Assembly (NCBI RefSeq): GCF_041435015.1
Contig: NZ_CP107989.1
Span: 10,230,001 to 10,294,000, forward strand
Source of the DNA: Streptomyces canus
Lineage (GTDB): Bacteria > Actinomycetota > Actinomycetes > Streptomycetales > Streptomycetaceae
Length of the DNA stretch: 64,000 bases
Direction of reading: 5' to 3'
Positions 8,372 through 16,760 of the stretch are shown here, piece by piece. A program made the translations under genes and the position numbers. The notes under the pieces were generated by a model that saw nothing but the letters and a program-made list of their open reading frames with translations, was not told where the DNA came from and searched no databases. The number at the start of each line of letters is the position of its first letter. The first letter of the stretch is position 1.

Positions 8372-9514
8372 ATGCTGCCACCTGATGCCCAGATCGTCTC
8401 CGTGGACGACCACGTCATCGAGCACCCGAACGTCTGGACCGACCGTCTGCCCAAGAAATACCGGGAGGCCGGCCCCCGGATCGAGCACCGGCCGGACGGC
8501 AGCGACGTATGGATCTACGAGGGCGAGCTCGCCGGCACCCTGGCCCTCAACGCGGTCGCCGGCAGGGATCCCAAGGACTTCGGGCTCGATCCGCGCAGCT
8601 TCGACGACATGCTTCCGGGCTGCCACGACATCCACGACCGTATCCGGGACATGGACGTTGAGGGCGTCTGGGCCCAGATGTGCTTCCCGAACATGGGCGG
8701 CTTCGCCGGCAGCGGATTTGCGAAGTCGAAGGATCTCGACCTTGCGGCCGCGTGCGTCCGGGCCTACAACGACTTCATCCTGGACGAGTGGTGTGCGGCC
8801 TATCCCGATCGTCAGATTCCGCTGGTGATGGTGCCGTACTGGAACGTCGAGCAGAGCGTGGCCGAGATCGAGCGGACCGCGGCCAAGGGTGCCAAGAGCG
8901 TGACCTTCCCGGAACTGCCCGACCGGCGGGATCTGCCGTCATGGCACAGCGACCACTGGGACCCGGTGCTCGCGGCCGCCGCCGCCCACGACCTGCCGCT
9001 CTCGCTGCACTTCGGGTCGGGCGGTAACCCGCAGGCCTCACCGGAGGCGATGACCACGAACTTCACCGTGGCCATCTCGCTGTTCGGCCTCAACTCGATG
9101 TCCGCGACCGCGGAACTGCTGCTCTCGCCCGTCTTCCACAAGCACCCGAACCTCAAGGTCGCGCTGTCCGAGGGCGGGATCGGCTGGATGCCGTACATGC
9201 TTGAGCGCATCGACGTGGTGTGGGAGCGGCACCGCTGGTACAACGACGTCAACAGGGACGTCCGTCCCTCGGAACTGTTCAAGGACCACGTCTACGGGTG
9301 CTTCATCTCCGACCGGGCCGGTGTGTTCACGCGCCATCTGATCGGCGTGGAGAACATCATGTTCGAGAGCGACTACCCGCACTCCGACAGCAACTGGCCC
9401 CAGACCCGCAAGTTGCTCGAGAACGTCATGCTCGACGTTCCGGACGACGAGGTCCGCCTGATGGTGGAACTCAACGCCCGCCGTCTGTACAACTTCCCGC
9501 GCTCCGACGCCTGA
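8372..9514 (+). CDS. Amidohydrolase family 2 protein (ACMSD-like TIM barrel)
   Basis: A 380-residue metal-dependent hydrolase or decarboxylase of the amidohydrolase-2 group, which includes aminocarboxymuconate-semialdehyde decarboxylase. Visible motifs are the N-terminal VSVDDHVIE (first metal site region), His in SLHFGSGG around residue 215, and the C-terminal acidic ligand region FESDYPHSDSNWP around residue 332. ATG 8372 has GGAGG five bases upstream; the frame is open further upstream without a better start. It is cotranscribed with the VOC gene and ends in a strong terminator. Homologous proteins are common in actinobacterial aromatic and steroid catabolic islands, but the substrate cannot be set from sequence. 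Confidence 0.88.
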   Translation: MLPPDAQIVSVDDHVIEHPNVWTDRLPKKYREAGPRIEHRPDGSDVWIYEGELAGTLALNAVAGRDPKDFGLDPRSFDDMLPGCHDIHDRIRDMDVEGVWAQMCFPNMGGFAGSGFAKSKDLDLAAACVRAYNDFILDEWCAAYPDRQIPLVMVPYWNVEQSVAEIERTAAKGAKSVTFPELPDRRDLPSWHSDHWDPVLAAAAAHDLPLSLHFGSGGNPQASPEAMTTNFTVAISLFGLNSMSATAELLLSPVFHKHPNLKVALSEGGIGWMPYMLERIDVVWERHRWYNDVNRDVRPSELFKDHVYGCFISDRAGVFTRHLIGVENIMFESDYPHSDSNWPQTRKLLENVMLDVPDDEVRLMVELNARRLYNFPRSDA

Positions 9515-9525
9515 GGCACAGCACC

Positions 9526-9578
9526 GCCCCGCCCGGCCACCGACATGTGAGGGGACAGTGTCGGTGGCCGGGCGGGGC
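9526..9578. terminator. Strong bidirectional terminator hairpin
   Basis: A perfect 19-bp G/C-rich stem (9526-9544 with 9560-9578) with a 15-nt loop lies between the convergent amidohydrolase and aldehyde dehydrogenase genes. There is no U tract, as is usual in actinobacteria. Confidence 0.85.
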
Positions 9579-9671
9579 TGCGTCTGACGCCCGCGGCTGC
9601 GCCGTACTTGAAGAGCGGCGCGGGCCGACGGGTGCGCCGTGCACGCACCGGAAAGGCACGTCCGCGAGGAG

Positions 9672-11141
9672 TCACAGCGTGATGCCGACCAGCTTGGTGT
9701 CGAGGTACTCGTCGATGCCCTGCGGTCCGCCCTCGCGACCCAGCCCGCTGTGCTTCGTGCCGCCGAACGGCGCGGCGGCGCTCGTCGGGTTGATGTCGTT
9801 GATCCCCACGATGCCGAAGCGCAGCGCCTCGGTGACCCGCAAGGCGCGGGAGAGGTTCTCGGTGTAGACGTACGCCGCGAGACCGTAGGCCGTGTCATTG
9901 GCCATGGCGATGGCCTCGTCCTCGTCGTCGAAGGCGATGACCGGGGCGATCGGGCCGAAGGTCTCCTCGTGGTAGATGTCCATCCGCGGTGTCACGTCGG
10001 TCAGGATGGTGGGGGCGAAGAACCGGCCGCCCGGCAGGCGCGGGTCGGTGAGCCGTTCGCCGCCGGTCAGCACCTTCGCTCCGTGCCCGACGGCGTCTGC
10101 CACCTGCCGCCGCATCTTCGTCATGGCGGCCTCGTCGATCAGCGGGCCGATGCTGACGTCCTGGTCGAGGCCGTTGCCGGCCTTCATCGCGCTCACCCGC
10201 TGGACCAGGACGTCGAGGAAGTCGTCGACCAACTCCCGCTGGACGAACACCCGGTTGGGGCAGATGCACGCCTGACCGGTGTTGAGGAATTTCACCAGGC
10301 CGAGGCCCTTCGCGGCGCGCCGCGGGTCGGCGTCGCCGAAGACCAGGAACGGGGCGTGACCGCCGAGTTCGAGCGACACCCGCTTGACGGTCTGCGCGGC
10401 CTTGGCGCCCAGCATCATGCCGACCTCGGTCGACCCGGTGAACGTCAGCTTGCGGACGGCCGGGCTGTCCAGCAGGGCGTCGCCGACCGGCGCCGGGTCG
10501 CTCGTGGTGACCAGGTTGACGACACCCGCGGGCAGGCCTGCGTCGTGCAGCACCTGGAAGACCGCGACGGCGCACAGCGGGGTCTGCTCCGCCGGCTTGA
10601 GCACGATCGTGCACCCCGCGGCGATCGCCGGTGCCACCTTGCGTGTGATCATGGAGACCGGATAGTTCCACGGAGTGATCGCGACGACCACGCCGACCGG
10701 CTGACGCATCGTCATGAAGCGGTGGCCGGCCCGCGAACTCGGGATGGTCGCGCCATAGACCCGCTTGGCCTCCTCGGCGTACCAGCTCAGGAAGTCCGCG
10801 GCGTAGCGCACCTCGTTGCGGGCCGCCTTCAGCGGCTTGCCCTGCTCCTTGGTCATGAGGACGGCGAGGTCCTCCGCGCGCTCCAGCATCAACGCGTGCG
10901 CGCGCTCCAGGTACGCCGCCCGCTCGTAGGCGGTCGTGCGCGACCACGAGGCGAACGCCGCCGCGGCGGAGTCGACCGCGCTCCGCGCCTCGGACGCCGA
11001 TCCGTCCGAGGCCGCGCCCAGCACGGACCCGTCGGCGGGGTTGAACACGTCGAACTCCCGGCCCAAGGCGGCTGCCCGCCACGTTCCGTCGATGTACAGC
11101 GTGGCCGCGGAGGTCGACCGGGCGGAGTTCTCGGCAGTCAT
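9672..11141 (-). CDS. Aldehyde dehydrogenase, succinate-semialdehyde dehydrogenase-like
   Basis: A 489-residue full-length aldehyde dehydrogenase. The cofactor-binding ITPWNYP motif is at about 155-161, the general-base Glu258 is in SLELGGH, and the catalytic Cys292 in NTGQACICPNR. The C-terminal KHSGLGREGGPQGIDEYLDTK motif is typical of the GabD/succinate-semialdehyde branch. It is a different subfamily from the partial enzyme at the left edge. It stands alone on the minus strand, with its own promoter region facing the carboxyltransferase gene. An operator-like site lies 35 bp upstream of its start. The aldehyde is unknown; oxidation of a dicarboxylic semialdehyde or a long-chain aldehyde is possible. 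Confidence 0.92.
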   Translation of the reverse strand: MTAENSARSTSAATLYIDGTWRAAALGREFDVFNPADGSVLGAASDGSASEARSAVDSAAAAFASWSRTTAYERAAYLERAHALMLERAEDLAVLMTKEQGKPLKAARNEVRYAADFLSWYAEEAKRVYGATIPSSRAGHRFMTMRQPVGVVVAITPWNYPVSMITRKVAPAIAAGCTIVLKPAEQTPLCAVAVFQVLHDAGLPAGVVNLVTTSDPAPVGDALLDSPAVRKLTFTGSTEVGMMLGAKAAQTVKRVSLELGGHAPFLVFGDADPRRAAKGLGLVKFLNTGQACICPNRVFVQRELVDDFLDVLVQRVSAMKAGNGLDQDVSIGPLIDEAAMTKMRRQVADAVGHGAKVLTGGERLTDPRLPGGRFFAPTILTDVTPRMDIYHEETFGPIAPVIAFDDEDEAIAMANDTAYGLAAYVYTENLSRALRVTEALRFGIVGINDINPTSAAAPFGGTKHSGLGREGGPQGIDEYLDTKLVGITL

Positions 11142-11175
11142 GGAGCGGGCCTCCAGATGGAAGTCGGATGGGCTT

Positions 11176-11194
11176 TACGGTATACCTTTCGGGA
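11176..11194. promoter_or_regulatory. Operator-like palindrome, copy 3
   Basis: Read on the minus strand this is TCCCGAAAGGTATACCGTA, with half-sites CCGAAAG and TATACCG around a central base. It lies in the 208-bp gap between the aldehyde dehydrogenase and carboxyltransferase genes. It is a moderate match to the shared operator. Confidence 0.5.
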
Positions 11195-11349
11195 TGCCTT
11201 GTCAGTGCGTGTGACCAGCATTTTCCGATGTCGCGGGTGTGACGTTTGCCGCGTTGTCGGGCGGCTCGGGAATTGAGATGGTTGGTGGACCATCAATCTG
11301 TTCGCCCGAGCCTCACGCTCGATGGCACCCCTTCGATGGGAACTCCACC

Positions 11350-12792
11350 ATGACCGTCGAGCGCAATCACGTGGGCCTGTCCATGCCTTCGCTGACGCAC
11401 GAGTGGGATGCCGATCTCGCCTCGGCGAACCCGCTCCGTTTTCCCGGCTACGACGCTCCGGCCCCGCAGGACGAGTCCGTCCGTACGGGTGTCGCCGAGC
11501 ATCCCCGTGGTCCCCTCGTGGTGATCGAGTGCCGGTTCGACCGGCACGGCGGCACGATGGGTGTGGCCGCCGGTGAACGCATCGTGCGCGCTTTCGACCG
11601 AGCCCGAGAGGAGCGGCTGCCGGTCGCCGCGTTCGTGGCCAGCGGCGGTGCGCGGCTGCAGGAGGGCCTGGTCTCGCTGACCCAGATGGCGCGCACGGCC
11701 GGCGCTGTCGGGCGCCTTCGCCGCGCCGGCCTGCCGTTCGCCGCGGTGCTGCGGCCGCACACGACCGGCGGCGTCTACGCGTCCTGGGCCTCCCTCGCCG
11801 ACGTCCTCGCCGCCGAGCCCGGGGCCACGATCGGATTCGCCGGTCCCCGGGTGGTCGCGCAGGTGACCGGCTCCTTCCCGCCCGCCGACTCGCACACCGC
11901 GCAGGCCGCCCATACGCAGGGGCGGGTCGACGCACTCGTCGGACCCGAGGCCCACTGGGTGTGGCTGGGCGACGCGCTGTACGGTCCCGGGCCGGCGCTG
12001 CGACTCCCGCCCGGGCGTCCGCTGCCGGCTCCCCGCAAGCCGGTGCCCCGCGACCCCTGGGCCGCCGTCCTGCACGCGCGGGATCCCCGCCGCCCCTCGG
12101 GGCTGGAGTGGAGTGCCCTGCTGACCGAGGGCTGGGTGGAGCTGCGGGGAGGCGACCCGGCCGTCCGGGCCGGCCTGGCCGTCATGGCGGGCGAACGCCT
12201 CGTCGTCGTGGCGATGGACCGGCACAGCCGACCTGACGCGGCCGCGCGCGTACTCCCGGCCGGATTCCGCCTGGCCCAGCGCGCGTTCGACCTCGCTGAA
12301 CGGTTGCGGCTGCCGGTGCTCACCTTGATCGACACTCCCGGCGCCGAGCCCGGACCGGCGGCCGAGGCCGACGGTGTGGCCGGTGAGATCGCCCGGACGC
12401 TGCTGGCGATGTCCGGCCTGACCGTGCCCACGGTGGCCGTGTGCGTCGGGGAGGGCGGCAGCGGAGGAGCCATGGCCTTCGCGTACACCGACCGCCTGTT
12501 CCTGCTGGAGGGATCGGTGTTCTCCGTCATCGGTCCGGAGCCGGGAGCCGCGGTCCTCTTTCGCGACGCGTCCCGGGCGGCGGAGCTGGCGCGGTCGTTC
12601 CGGCTGACCGCCGTGGAGCTCGCACGGCTCGGGGTGGTCGACGACGTGCTCCCGGACGGTGACGTGGGCGCGGTCCGGTCCGCGGTCCTCGTGGCCCTGC
12701 GCGAGGCGCACCCCGGCGAGCGGGACGCACGCATGGACAGGCTCGCCCGCAGCCACCTGCGAAGGCCCTCGATGATGTGCCGCCCGGAGTGA
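11350..12792 (+). CDS. Acyl-CoA carboxylase carboxyltransferase-like protein
   Basis: A 480-residue protein with two crotonase-like halves, as in the carboxyltransferase of acetyl- and propionyl-CoA carboxylases. The first half (about 50-220) carries ASGGARLQEG, the beta-subunit acyl-CoA loop. The second half (about 270-460) carries TLIDTPGAEPGPAAE and GEGGSGGAMAF, the alpha-subunit biotin-site motifs. No Zn-finger is present. No biotin carboxylase or biotin carrier gene is nearby, so it must use a partner encoded elsewhere or act as a decarboxylase or other crotonase-fold enzyme. ATG 11350 was chosen over the open upstream frame because the family alignment begins after it; the ribosome site is weak. 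The EthD-like gene follows 49 bp downstream. Confidence 0.8.
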   Translation: MTVERNHVGLSMPSLTHEWDADLASANPLRFPGYDAPAPQDESVRTGVAEHPRGPLVVIECRFDRHGGTMGVAAGERIVRAFDRAREERLPVAAFVASGGARLQEGLVSLTQMARTAGAVGRLRRAGLPFAAVLRPHTTGGVYASWASLADVLAAEPGATIGFAGPRVVAQVTGSFPPADSHTAQAAHTQGRVDALVGPEAHWVWLGDALYGPGPALRLPPGRPLPAPRKPVPRDPWAAVLHARDPRRPSGLEWSALLTEGWVELRGGDPAVRAGLAVMAGERLVVVAMDRHSRPDAAARVLPAGFRLAQRAFDLAERLRLPVLTLIDTPGAEPGPAAEADGVAGEIARTLLAMSGLTVPTVAVCVGEGGSGGAMAFAYTDRLFLLEGSVFSVIGPEPGAAVLFRDASRAAELARSFRLTAVELARLGVVDDVLPDGDVGAVRSAVLVALREAHPGERDARMDRLARSHLRRPSMMCRPE

Positions 12793-12841
12793 GTCCGGGC
12801 GGATGGCGCACGACCCGGCACACCGTGAAAGGAATGGTGGG

Positions 12842-13171
12842 ATGAGCACTGCGATGTTCCTGGCCTGGAGCAGCCCGGCGGGCCCCGAGGCGGAGGACGA
12901 GTTCAACGACTGGTACGTCAACACGCATGTCCCGCAGGTGCGAGAGGCCGTCCCGGCCGTCACCGCAGTGCGCCGGTATGCCGTCCTGGGCACCGGTGAG
13001 GAGTCCGGACCCCGGCGGTACCTGTGCTGCTACGAGCTGAGTGACGCCGATGCGGCGAGCGCGGCGCAGGCGCTGGCCGCGGCCTTCGGCAACGGCCGGT
13101 TCGACATGTCACCGGCGATGGACACGACCACCGCGCCACCCGACCTGCAGTTCCTCGTCCCGGTCGACTGA
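12842..13171 (+). CDS. Small EthD-like/dimeric alpha-beta barrel protein
   Basis: A 109-residue protein with the FNDWYVNTHVPQVREAVPAV pattern, which is the first helix and active-site region of EthD-like and DUF4286-type ferredoxin-fold dimers. Such proteins act in catabolic clusters, sometimes as small isomerases or monooxygenase partners, but no reaction can be given. ATG 12842 is preceded by GGTGGG. It follows the carboxyltransferase by 49 bp and ends 106 bp before the next VOC gene, with the paired operator sites in between. Confidence 0.78.
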   Translation: MSTAMFLAWSSPAGPEAEDEFNDWYVNTHVPQVREAVPAVTAVRRYAVLGTGEESGPRRYLCCYELSDADAASAAQALAAAFGNGRFDMSPAMDTTTAPPDLQFLVPVD

Positions 13172-13222
13172 CCCCTCGGTCCGATGTGCCGCGCCGGCAT
13201 GTCCGGGCGCTGCGCAAGACGA

Positions 13223-13253
13223 GACTGTAAGCCTTACGATAAGCAATACGGAA
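13223..13253. promoter_or_regulatory. Two overlapping operator-like palindromes, copies 4 and 5
   Basis: GACTGTAAGCCTTACGATA (13223-13241) has half-sites CTGTAAG and CTTACGA, close to the shared consensus. It overlaps by 7 bp a second site, TACGATAAGCAATACGGAA (13235-13253). Together they end 24 bp before the GTG start of the VOC gene, a position that would block RNA polymerase. Overlapping sites could bind two dimers. Confidence 0.6.
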
Positions 13254-13277
13254 GGGTTACCCGTCGGAGGGACGGTC

Positions 13278-14216
13278 GTGCGGAAGCAGGCGAAGAAGAC
13301 CGGTGACTTCGGCATCGGCATGATGATCCACGCGGTCCACATGACCGATGACGTCACGAAGCTCAACCAGTTCTACGAGGACGTGTTCGGCGGCCTGGTC
13401 TACATGGGCGTCGACGAGCCCAACTTCCTCCCGCCGGAGGACAGGTGGGCCGGACTGATCATGATCAGCGACCTGTGCATCGAGACGATGGCACCCAACA
13501 CGCCGGTCGATGCGGCCAAGCCGGTCGGGAAGTTCTACACCAAGTTCGGTCAGCACCTGCACTCGGTCGGCTACCTGGTGGACGACCTGGTCGGGCTGGG
13601 CAACCGGATGATCGAGAAGGGCCTTTACGTCGGCAGGCCGGGCGGCGGCAAGATCGAGGAGATGGACCCCGACACGCAGTACTTCTACCCGAGCCCACGC
13701 GACACCGCGGGCCTCATGGTCGAGCTGTGCAAGGTCCACATGCCGGACGACCCGCGCGAGCTCGGAACCTGGTCCTCACAGCGCAAGTTCTGGGAGACCA
13801 GCCACCCGCTCGGCATCAAGCGCATGCTGTACGTGACCCTCGGGGTGAAGGACCTCGAATCGGCGGTGAAGACCTACGTCGACGTCATGCAGGCCGTGCC
13901 GATCGCCGAGGGCGTCGACGGCGGCGGGCAGTACAAGTTCGCGACCGTCCACCTCGGCGACTGCCTGCTCCAGCTCGCCGAACCGCTCGGGCCTCACTCG
14001 CCGCTGGGCAGGCACGTCGCGCAGTGGGGCAACATGATCTACTCGATCACCTTCCGGGTCAACGACCTGGACTCGGCTCAGAAGTGGCTGAACGGCAAGG
14101 GCATCAGGACCTCCCGCCCGCGCCCCGGCCTGCTCGCCGCCGACCCGCAGGACACCTTCAACGCGCCGTACTTGTTCACCACGGACGTACTGGAGGGCGA
14201 TCCGTTCGAGGAGTGA
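13278..14216 (+). CDS. Two-domain VOC family protein (extradiol dioxygenase-like)
   Basis: A 312-residue protein with two VOC modules. Module 1 contains His in IHAVHMTDD (about 18-22), His in LHSVGYLVDD (about 97) and Glu in LMVELCKV (about 151), which is the spacing of the two-His, one-Glu metal site of extradiol dioxygenases and glyoxalases. Module 2 starts around residue 185. GTG 13278 follows GGAGGG with a 6-base gap; the longer open frame would run through the operator sites. Unlike the VOC protein at 7462 it keeps plausible ligands. It is probably a separate operator-controlled unit that ends at a terminator. The substrate is unknown. Confidence 0.82.
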   Translation: MRKQAKKTGDFGIGMMIHAVHMTDDVTKLNQFYEDVFGGLVYMGVDEPNFLPPEDRWAGLIMISDLCIETMAPNTPVDAAKPVGKFYTKFGQHLHSVGYLVDDLVGLGNRMIEKGLYVGRPGGGKIEEMDPDTQYFYPSPRDTAGLMVELCKVHMPDDPRELGTWSSQRKFWETSHPLGIKRMLYVTLGVKDLESAVKTYVDVMQAVPIAEGVDGGGQYKFATVHLGDCLLQLAEPLGPHSPLGRHVAQWGNMIYSITFRVNDLDSAQKWLNGKGIRTSRPRPGLLAADPQDTFNAPYLFTTDVLEGDPFEE

Positions 14217-14228
14217 TCCCGCGTATGC

Positions 14229-14265
14229 GTCGGGCCCGTGCGGAGTCCCTCCGCACGGGCCCGAC
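14229..14265. terminator. Bidirectional terminator hairpin
   Basis: A 16-bp perfect stem (14229-14244 with 14250-14265) with a 5-nt loop lies between the convergent VOC and thiolase genes. Confidence 0.85.
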
Positions 14266-14289
14266 ATCATCCGGGTACGCAAGGGCGCG

Positions 14290-15447
14290 TCACTCGGCGG
14301 TGATGAGGGCGCAGCCGGAGAACGGGCCGACGGCGTTGCTCACCACGCCGGCCGTCGGCCGGCCCGGCAGCGCGCGCTCACCCGCCGTACCGCGCAGTTG
14401 ACGGGTGACCTCGATGAAGTAGTTCGCGCCGTGCCGGCGTCCGATGTTGCAGGCGCCGCCGTCGGTGTTGGTCGGGATGACCCCGTCGGCCCGGGTGTGC
14501 CCGGACGACACGAACGGACCGCTCTCGCCGATGCCGCAGAAGCCGAGCGCCTCCAGCCACTGCAGTGCGATGAAGGAGAAGCCGTCGTACAGCCCCGCCA
14601 CGCCCACGTCCGACGGCTTCAGGTCCGTGCGCGACCACATGCGCCGGGCGGCCCGGAACGGGGACGACTGCGTCATGTCCTCGACCAGGCTGAAGTCGCT
14701 CTCCTGGGTGGTGCCCATCGCCCAGGACTCGAAGAACACCGGCTTCTGGCGCAGGTCGCGCGCCCGCTCCTCGGTGGTGAAAATGAGTGCCGAGCTTGAG
14801 TCGACCGGGTAGTCGCAGTCCAGCAACCGCAGGGGCGCGGCGATGTAGCGGGCGCTCAGGTAGTCGTCGATGGTGAGCGGTTCGGTGAAGAAGGACTCGG
14901 ACGGGTTGGCGATCGCGTACTCGCGCTGGGCGACGGCGAAGGCGCCGAAGTCCTCTTCCTTGGTGCCGTACATCGCCATGTGCCGCTGCATGTACAGCCC
15001 GGCCCAGTGGGAGCCGGTGAAGGAGCCGTAGGGCATGGTGAACTGGAAAGGCCCGGGCGCGCCGCGTTCCATGCCCGGGACCAGCGAACTGCCACCCGCC
15101 GCGCCCGCGCGATGCACGGTGCGCAGGGTCAGGACCGTCTCGGCGCTGCCGGAGGCGATGGCGGCGATGGCGTGCTGCGCGGCCATCGAGTAGGCGGCGC
15201 CGTCGACCGACCCGGAGTAGAACGCCAGGTCGGGGATGCCCAGCATCGCCGCGGTGTGTGTCGCCGACACGTACTGGTGCGGAAAGCTGTGCACGACGAC
15301 GCCGTCGATGTCGGCCGGCTTGACACCGGCATCCTCCATCGCGGCGATGGACGCCTGGGCGGTGAGGGTGTCCAGCGACAGGCCGGTGTCACGGCCCACC
15401 GTCGAGTAGCCGACGCCGACGATCGCGACGCGCTGTTTCTTGGGCAC
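14290..15447 (-). CDS. Thiolase-family protein of the SCP-x/lipid-transfer type
   Basis: A 385-residue thiolase-fold protein of the group usually annotated as acetyl-CoA acetyltransferase or lipid-transfer protein. It begins VAIVGVGYSTVGRDTGLS and ends with the GPFSGCALI pattern, and has the NTDGGACNIGRRHG segment of this branch. It lacks the classic biosynthetic thiolase triad in its usual contexts. In this family the thiolase works with a DUF35 partner encoded next door, for example to cleave steroid side-chain CoA esters by a retro-aldol or thiolytic step. GTG 15447 is chosen because AAGGA precedes it; the longer frame overlaps the DUF35 gene. The gap to that gene is only 26 bp. Confidence 0.87.
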   Translation of the reverse strand: MPKKQRVAIVGVGYSTVGRDTGLSLDTLTAQASIAAMEDAGVKPADIDGVVVHSFPHQYVSATHTAAMLGIPDLAFYSGSVDGAAYSMAAQHAIAAIASGSAETVLTLRTVHRAGAAGGSSLVPGMERGAPGPFQFTMPYGSFTGSHWAGLYMQRHMAMYGTKEEDFGAFAVAQREYAIANPSESFFTEPLTIDDYLSARYIAAPLRLLDCDYPVDSSSALIFTTEERARDLRQKPVFFESWAMGTTQESDFSLVEDMTQSSPFRAARRMWSRTDLKPSDVGVAGLYDGFSFIALQWLEALGFCGIGESGPFVSSGHTRADGVIPTNTDGGACNIGRRHGANYFIEVTRQLRGTAGERALPGRPTAGVVSNAVGPFSGCALITAE

Positions 15448-15473
15448 GGGAGTCCTTTGGGGGTGGTTGTCGG

Positions 15474-15893
15474 TCAGGCCCGTACCAGACGGAAGACGGG
15501 CAGGTCGATCTCGTCGCTGAGGGCGCGGAAGCACACCTCGACCGGATCACCCACGTTCACGCCGTCGGCCGGAAGATCGACGATGTTGGTCAGGAGCTTC
15601 AGCCCCGGTCGGTCGTCGAGTTCGACCACGGCGATGCAGAACGGGAGCTTGTCGGCGAAGGAGGGGTGGAACGCCTGCGTCGCCATCGTGTAGCTGTAGA
15701 CGGTCCCGCGGCCGGACACCTCGGCTCCGCCGAGGTCGAAGGAAAGGCAGGAGTGGCACACCGGCTCGGGCGGATGCTGGTAGGTGCCGCAGGCCGAGCA
15801 GCGCTGGATCATCAGCTCATGGCGGCGGGCGGCTTCCCAGAAGAAGCTGGTCAGCTCGTCCGGAGCGGGCAGCAGGGGCGGTGACTCGGTCAT
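15474..15893 (-). CDS. DUF35 Zn-ribbon/OB-fold protein, partner of the thiolase
   Basis: A 139-residue protein with a rubredoxin-like Zn-ribbon CSACGTYQHPPEPVCHSC at about 32-49 and an OB-fold C-terminal part with the GRGTVYSYT motif. DUF35 proteins bind CoA substrates and form complexes with SCP-x-type thiolases. ATG 15893 is the first good start after the operator region. It is the first gene of the two-gene minus-strand operon and is divergent from the TetR gene. The operator-like site at 15941-15959 lies between them, so the regulator probably controls this operon and itself. Confidence 0.9.
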   Translation of the reverse strand: MTESPPLLPAPDELTSFFWEAARRHELMIQRCSACGTYQHPPEPVCHSCLSFDLGGAEVSGRGTVYSYTMATQAFHPSFADKLPFCIAVVELDDRPGLKLLTNIVDLPADGVNVGDPVEVCFRALSDEIDLPVFRLVRA

Positions 15894-15940
15894 GCCCGGT
15901 CTCCCTGTCAGTGGTGGGGAACGCATTGCTGGCGTGTCAT

Positions 15941-15959
15941 ACAGTAAGCCATGCCGTAT
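15941..15959. promoter_or_regulatory. Operator-like palindrome, copy 6, between DUF35 and TetR genes
   Basis: ACAGTAAGCCATGCCGTAT, with one more T at 15940 giving the outer TAC/GTA pairing, fits the shared operator with mismatches (half-sites CAGTAAG and CATGCCG). Its position between divergent regulator and operon is typical for a TetR self-regulation site. Confidence 0.5.
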
Positions 15960-16025
15960 CCTTGTCGAGGTCTCTGGTCGCCTTCTCGAGCGCCTCGCGC
16001 TCGGTCCCCCCCTGGTGAGGATCAG

Positions 16026-16736
16026 ATGGTGCCGAACGAAAAGCGGCAGACGACCCGGCACCGTCGCAAGCGCGGGTCGATCAGTGCCGACGAAATAGTG
16101 GAGGGCGCCTTCGCGGTCGCTCGTCGGCGCTCCCTGGACCAACTGAGCATGCCGTCTCTCGCCGAGCATCTGGGCATCGGTGTGACCAGCCTCTACTGGT
16201 ACTTCCGAAAGAAGTCCGACCTGCTCGGCGCGATGACGGACGTCGCGGTCGACCGGTTCCTCACCCGGATGCCCGCGGTACGTACCGAGGACAGCTGGCA
16301 GCGGGCCATGCTTGAGCATTTCACCGCGCAGCGCACCGTCCACCGGGAGGACGAGGTTCTCTCCGACCTGCTGCTGACCCGGACGTCCAGCTACGGCGCC
16401 GAGGCGACGCGGCGGACCATGGAGCTGATCGAGTCCATGGTCGGCAAGCTCGTCGACGCCGGTTTCGACCATGACAACGCCATGCTGGCGTACAACGCCT
16501 TCTCGGTGTACACGCGGGGCCACATCATCCACGACCGCATCCTGCGCCGGTCGAACACGCCCACCCTGGACCAGCGGCAACAGCGCATGACCGACTGGTC
16601 CTCCATGCCGGTCCTGGCGAGTCTGCTCGACCGGCATCCGCTCGCCGGCACCACGGACGAGGACTTCGCCTTCTCGGCCGCCCGGTTGCTGTGCGGCTTC
16701 GAGGTGCTGCTCGCCGAGCAGGGCGAGCCGGCCTGA
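16026..16736 (+). CDS. TetR/AcrR-family transcriptional regulator
   Basis: A 236-residue repressor-type regulator. The DNA-binding domain spans about residues 18-70, with the HTH recognition region GIGVTSLYWYFRKK at 50-63. The rest is the all-helical ligand and dimer domain. The N-terminal domain closely resembles that of the regulator at 36.8-37.6 kb: SMPSLAEHLGIGVTSLYWYF here against SMPGLGRHLGVGVTSISWYF there. ATG 16026 follows GGTGAGGAT; the frame is open from 15951, but that would read through the operator. It likely senses an acyl-CoA intermediate and represses the surrounding units, which share a 19-bp palindrome. Confidence 0.9.
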   Translation: MVPNEKRQTTRHRRKRGSISADEIVEGAFAVARRRSLDQLSMPSLAEHLGIGVTSLYWYFRKKSDLLGAMTDVAVDRFLTRMPAVRTEDSWQRAMLEHFTAQRTVHREDEVLSDLLLTRTSSYGAEATRRTMELIESMVGKLVDAGFDHDNAMLAYNAFSVYTRGHIIHDRILRRSNTPTLDQRQQRMTDWSSMPVLASLLDRHPLAGTTDEDFAFSAARLLCGFEVLLAEQGEPA

Positions 16737-16760
16737 CTCGCCGGGCCGACCGGGCGTGCG

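Noticed and set aside
9639..11276. 545-codon plus-strand frame opposite the aldehyde dehydrogenase
   Set aside because: No domain motifs, composition typical of the antisense of high-GC coding sequence, and it runs through the promoter of the carboxyltransferase gene.
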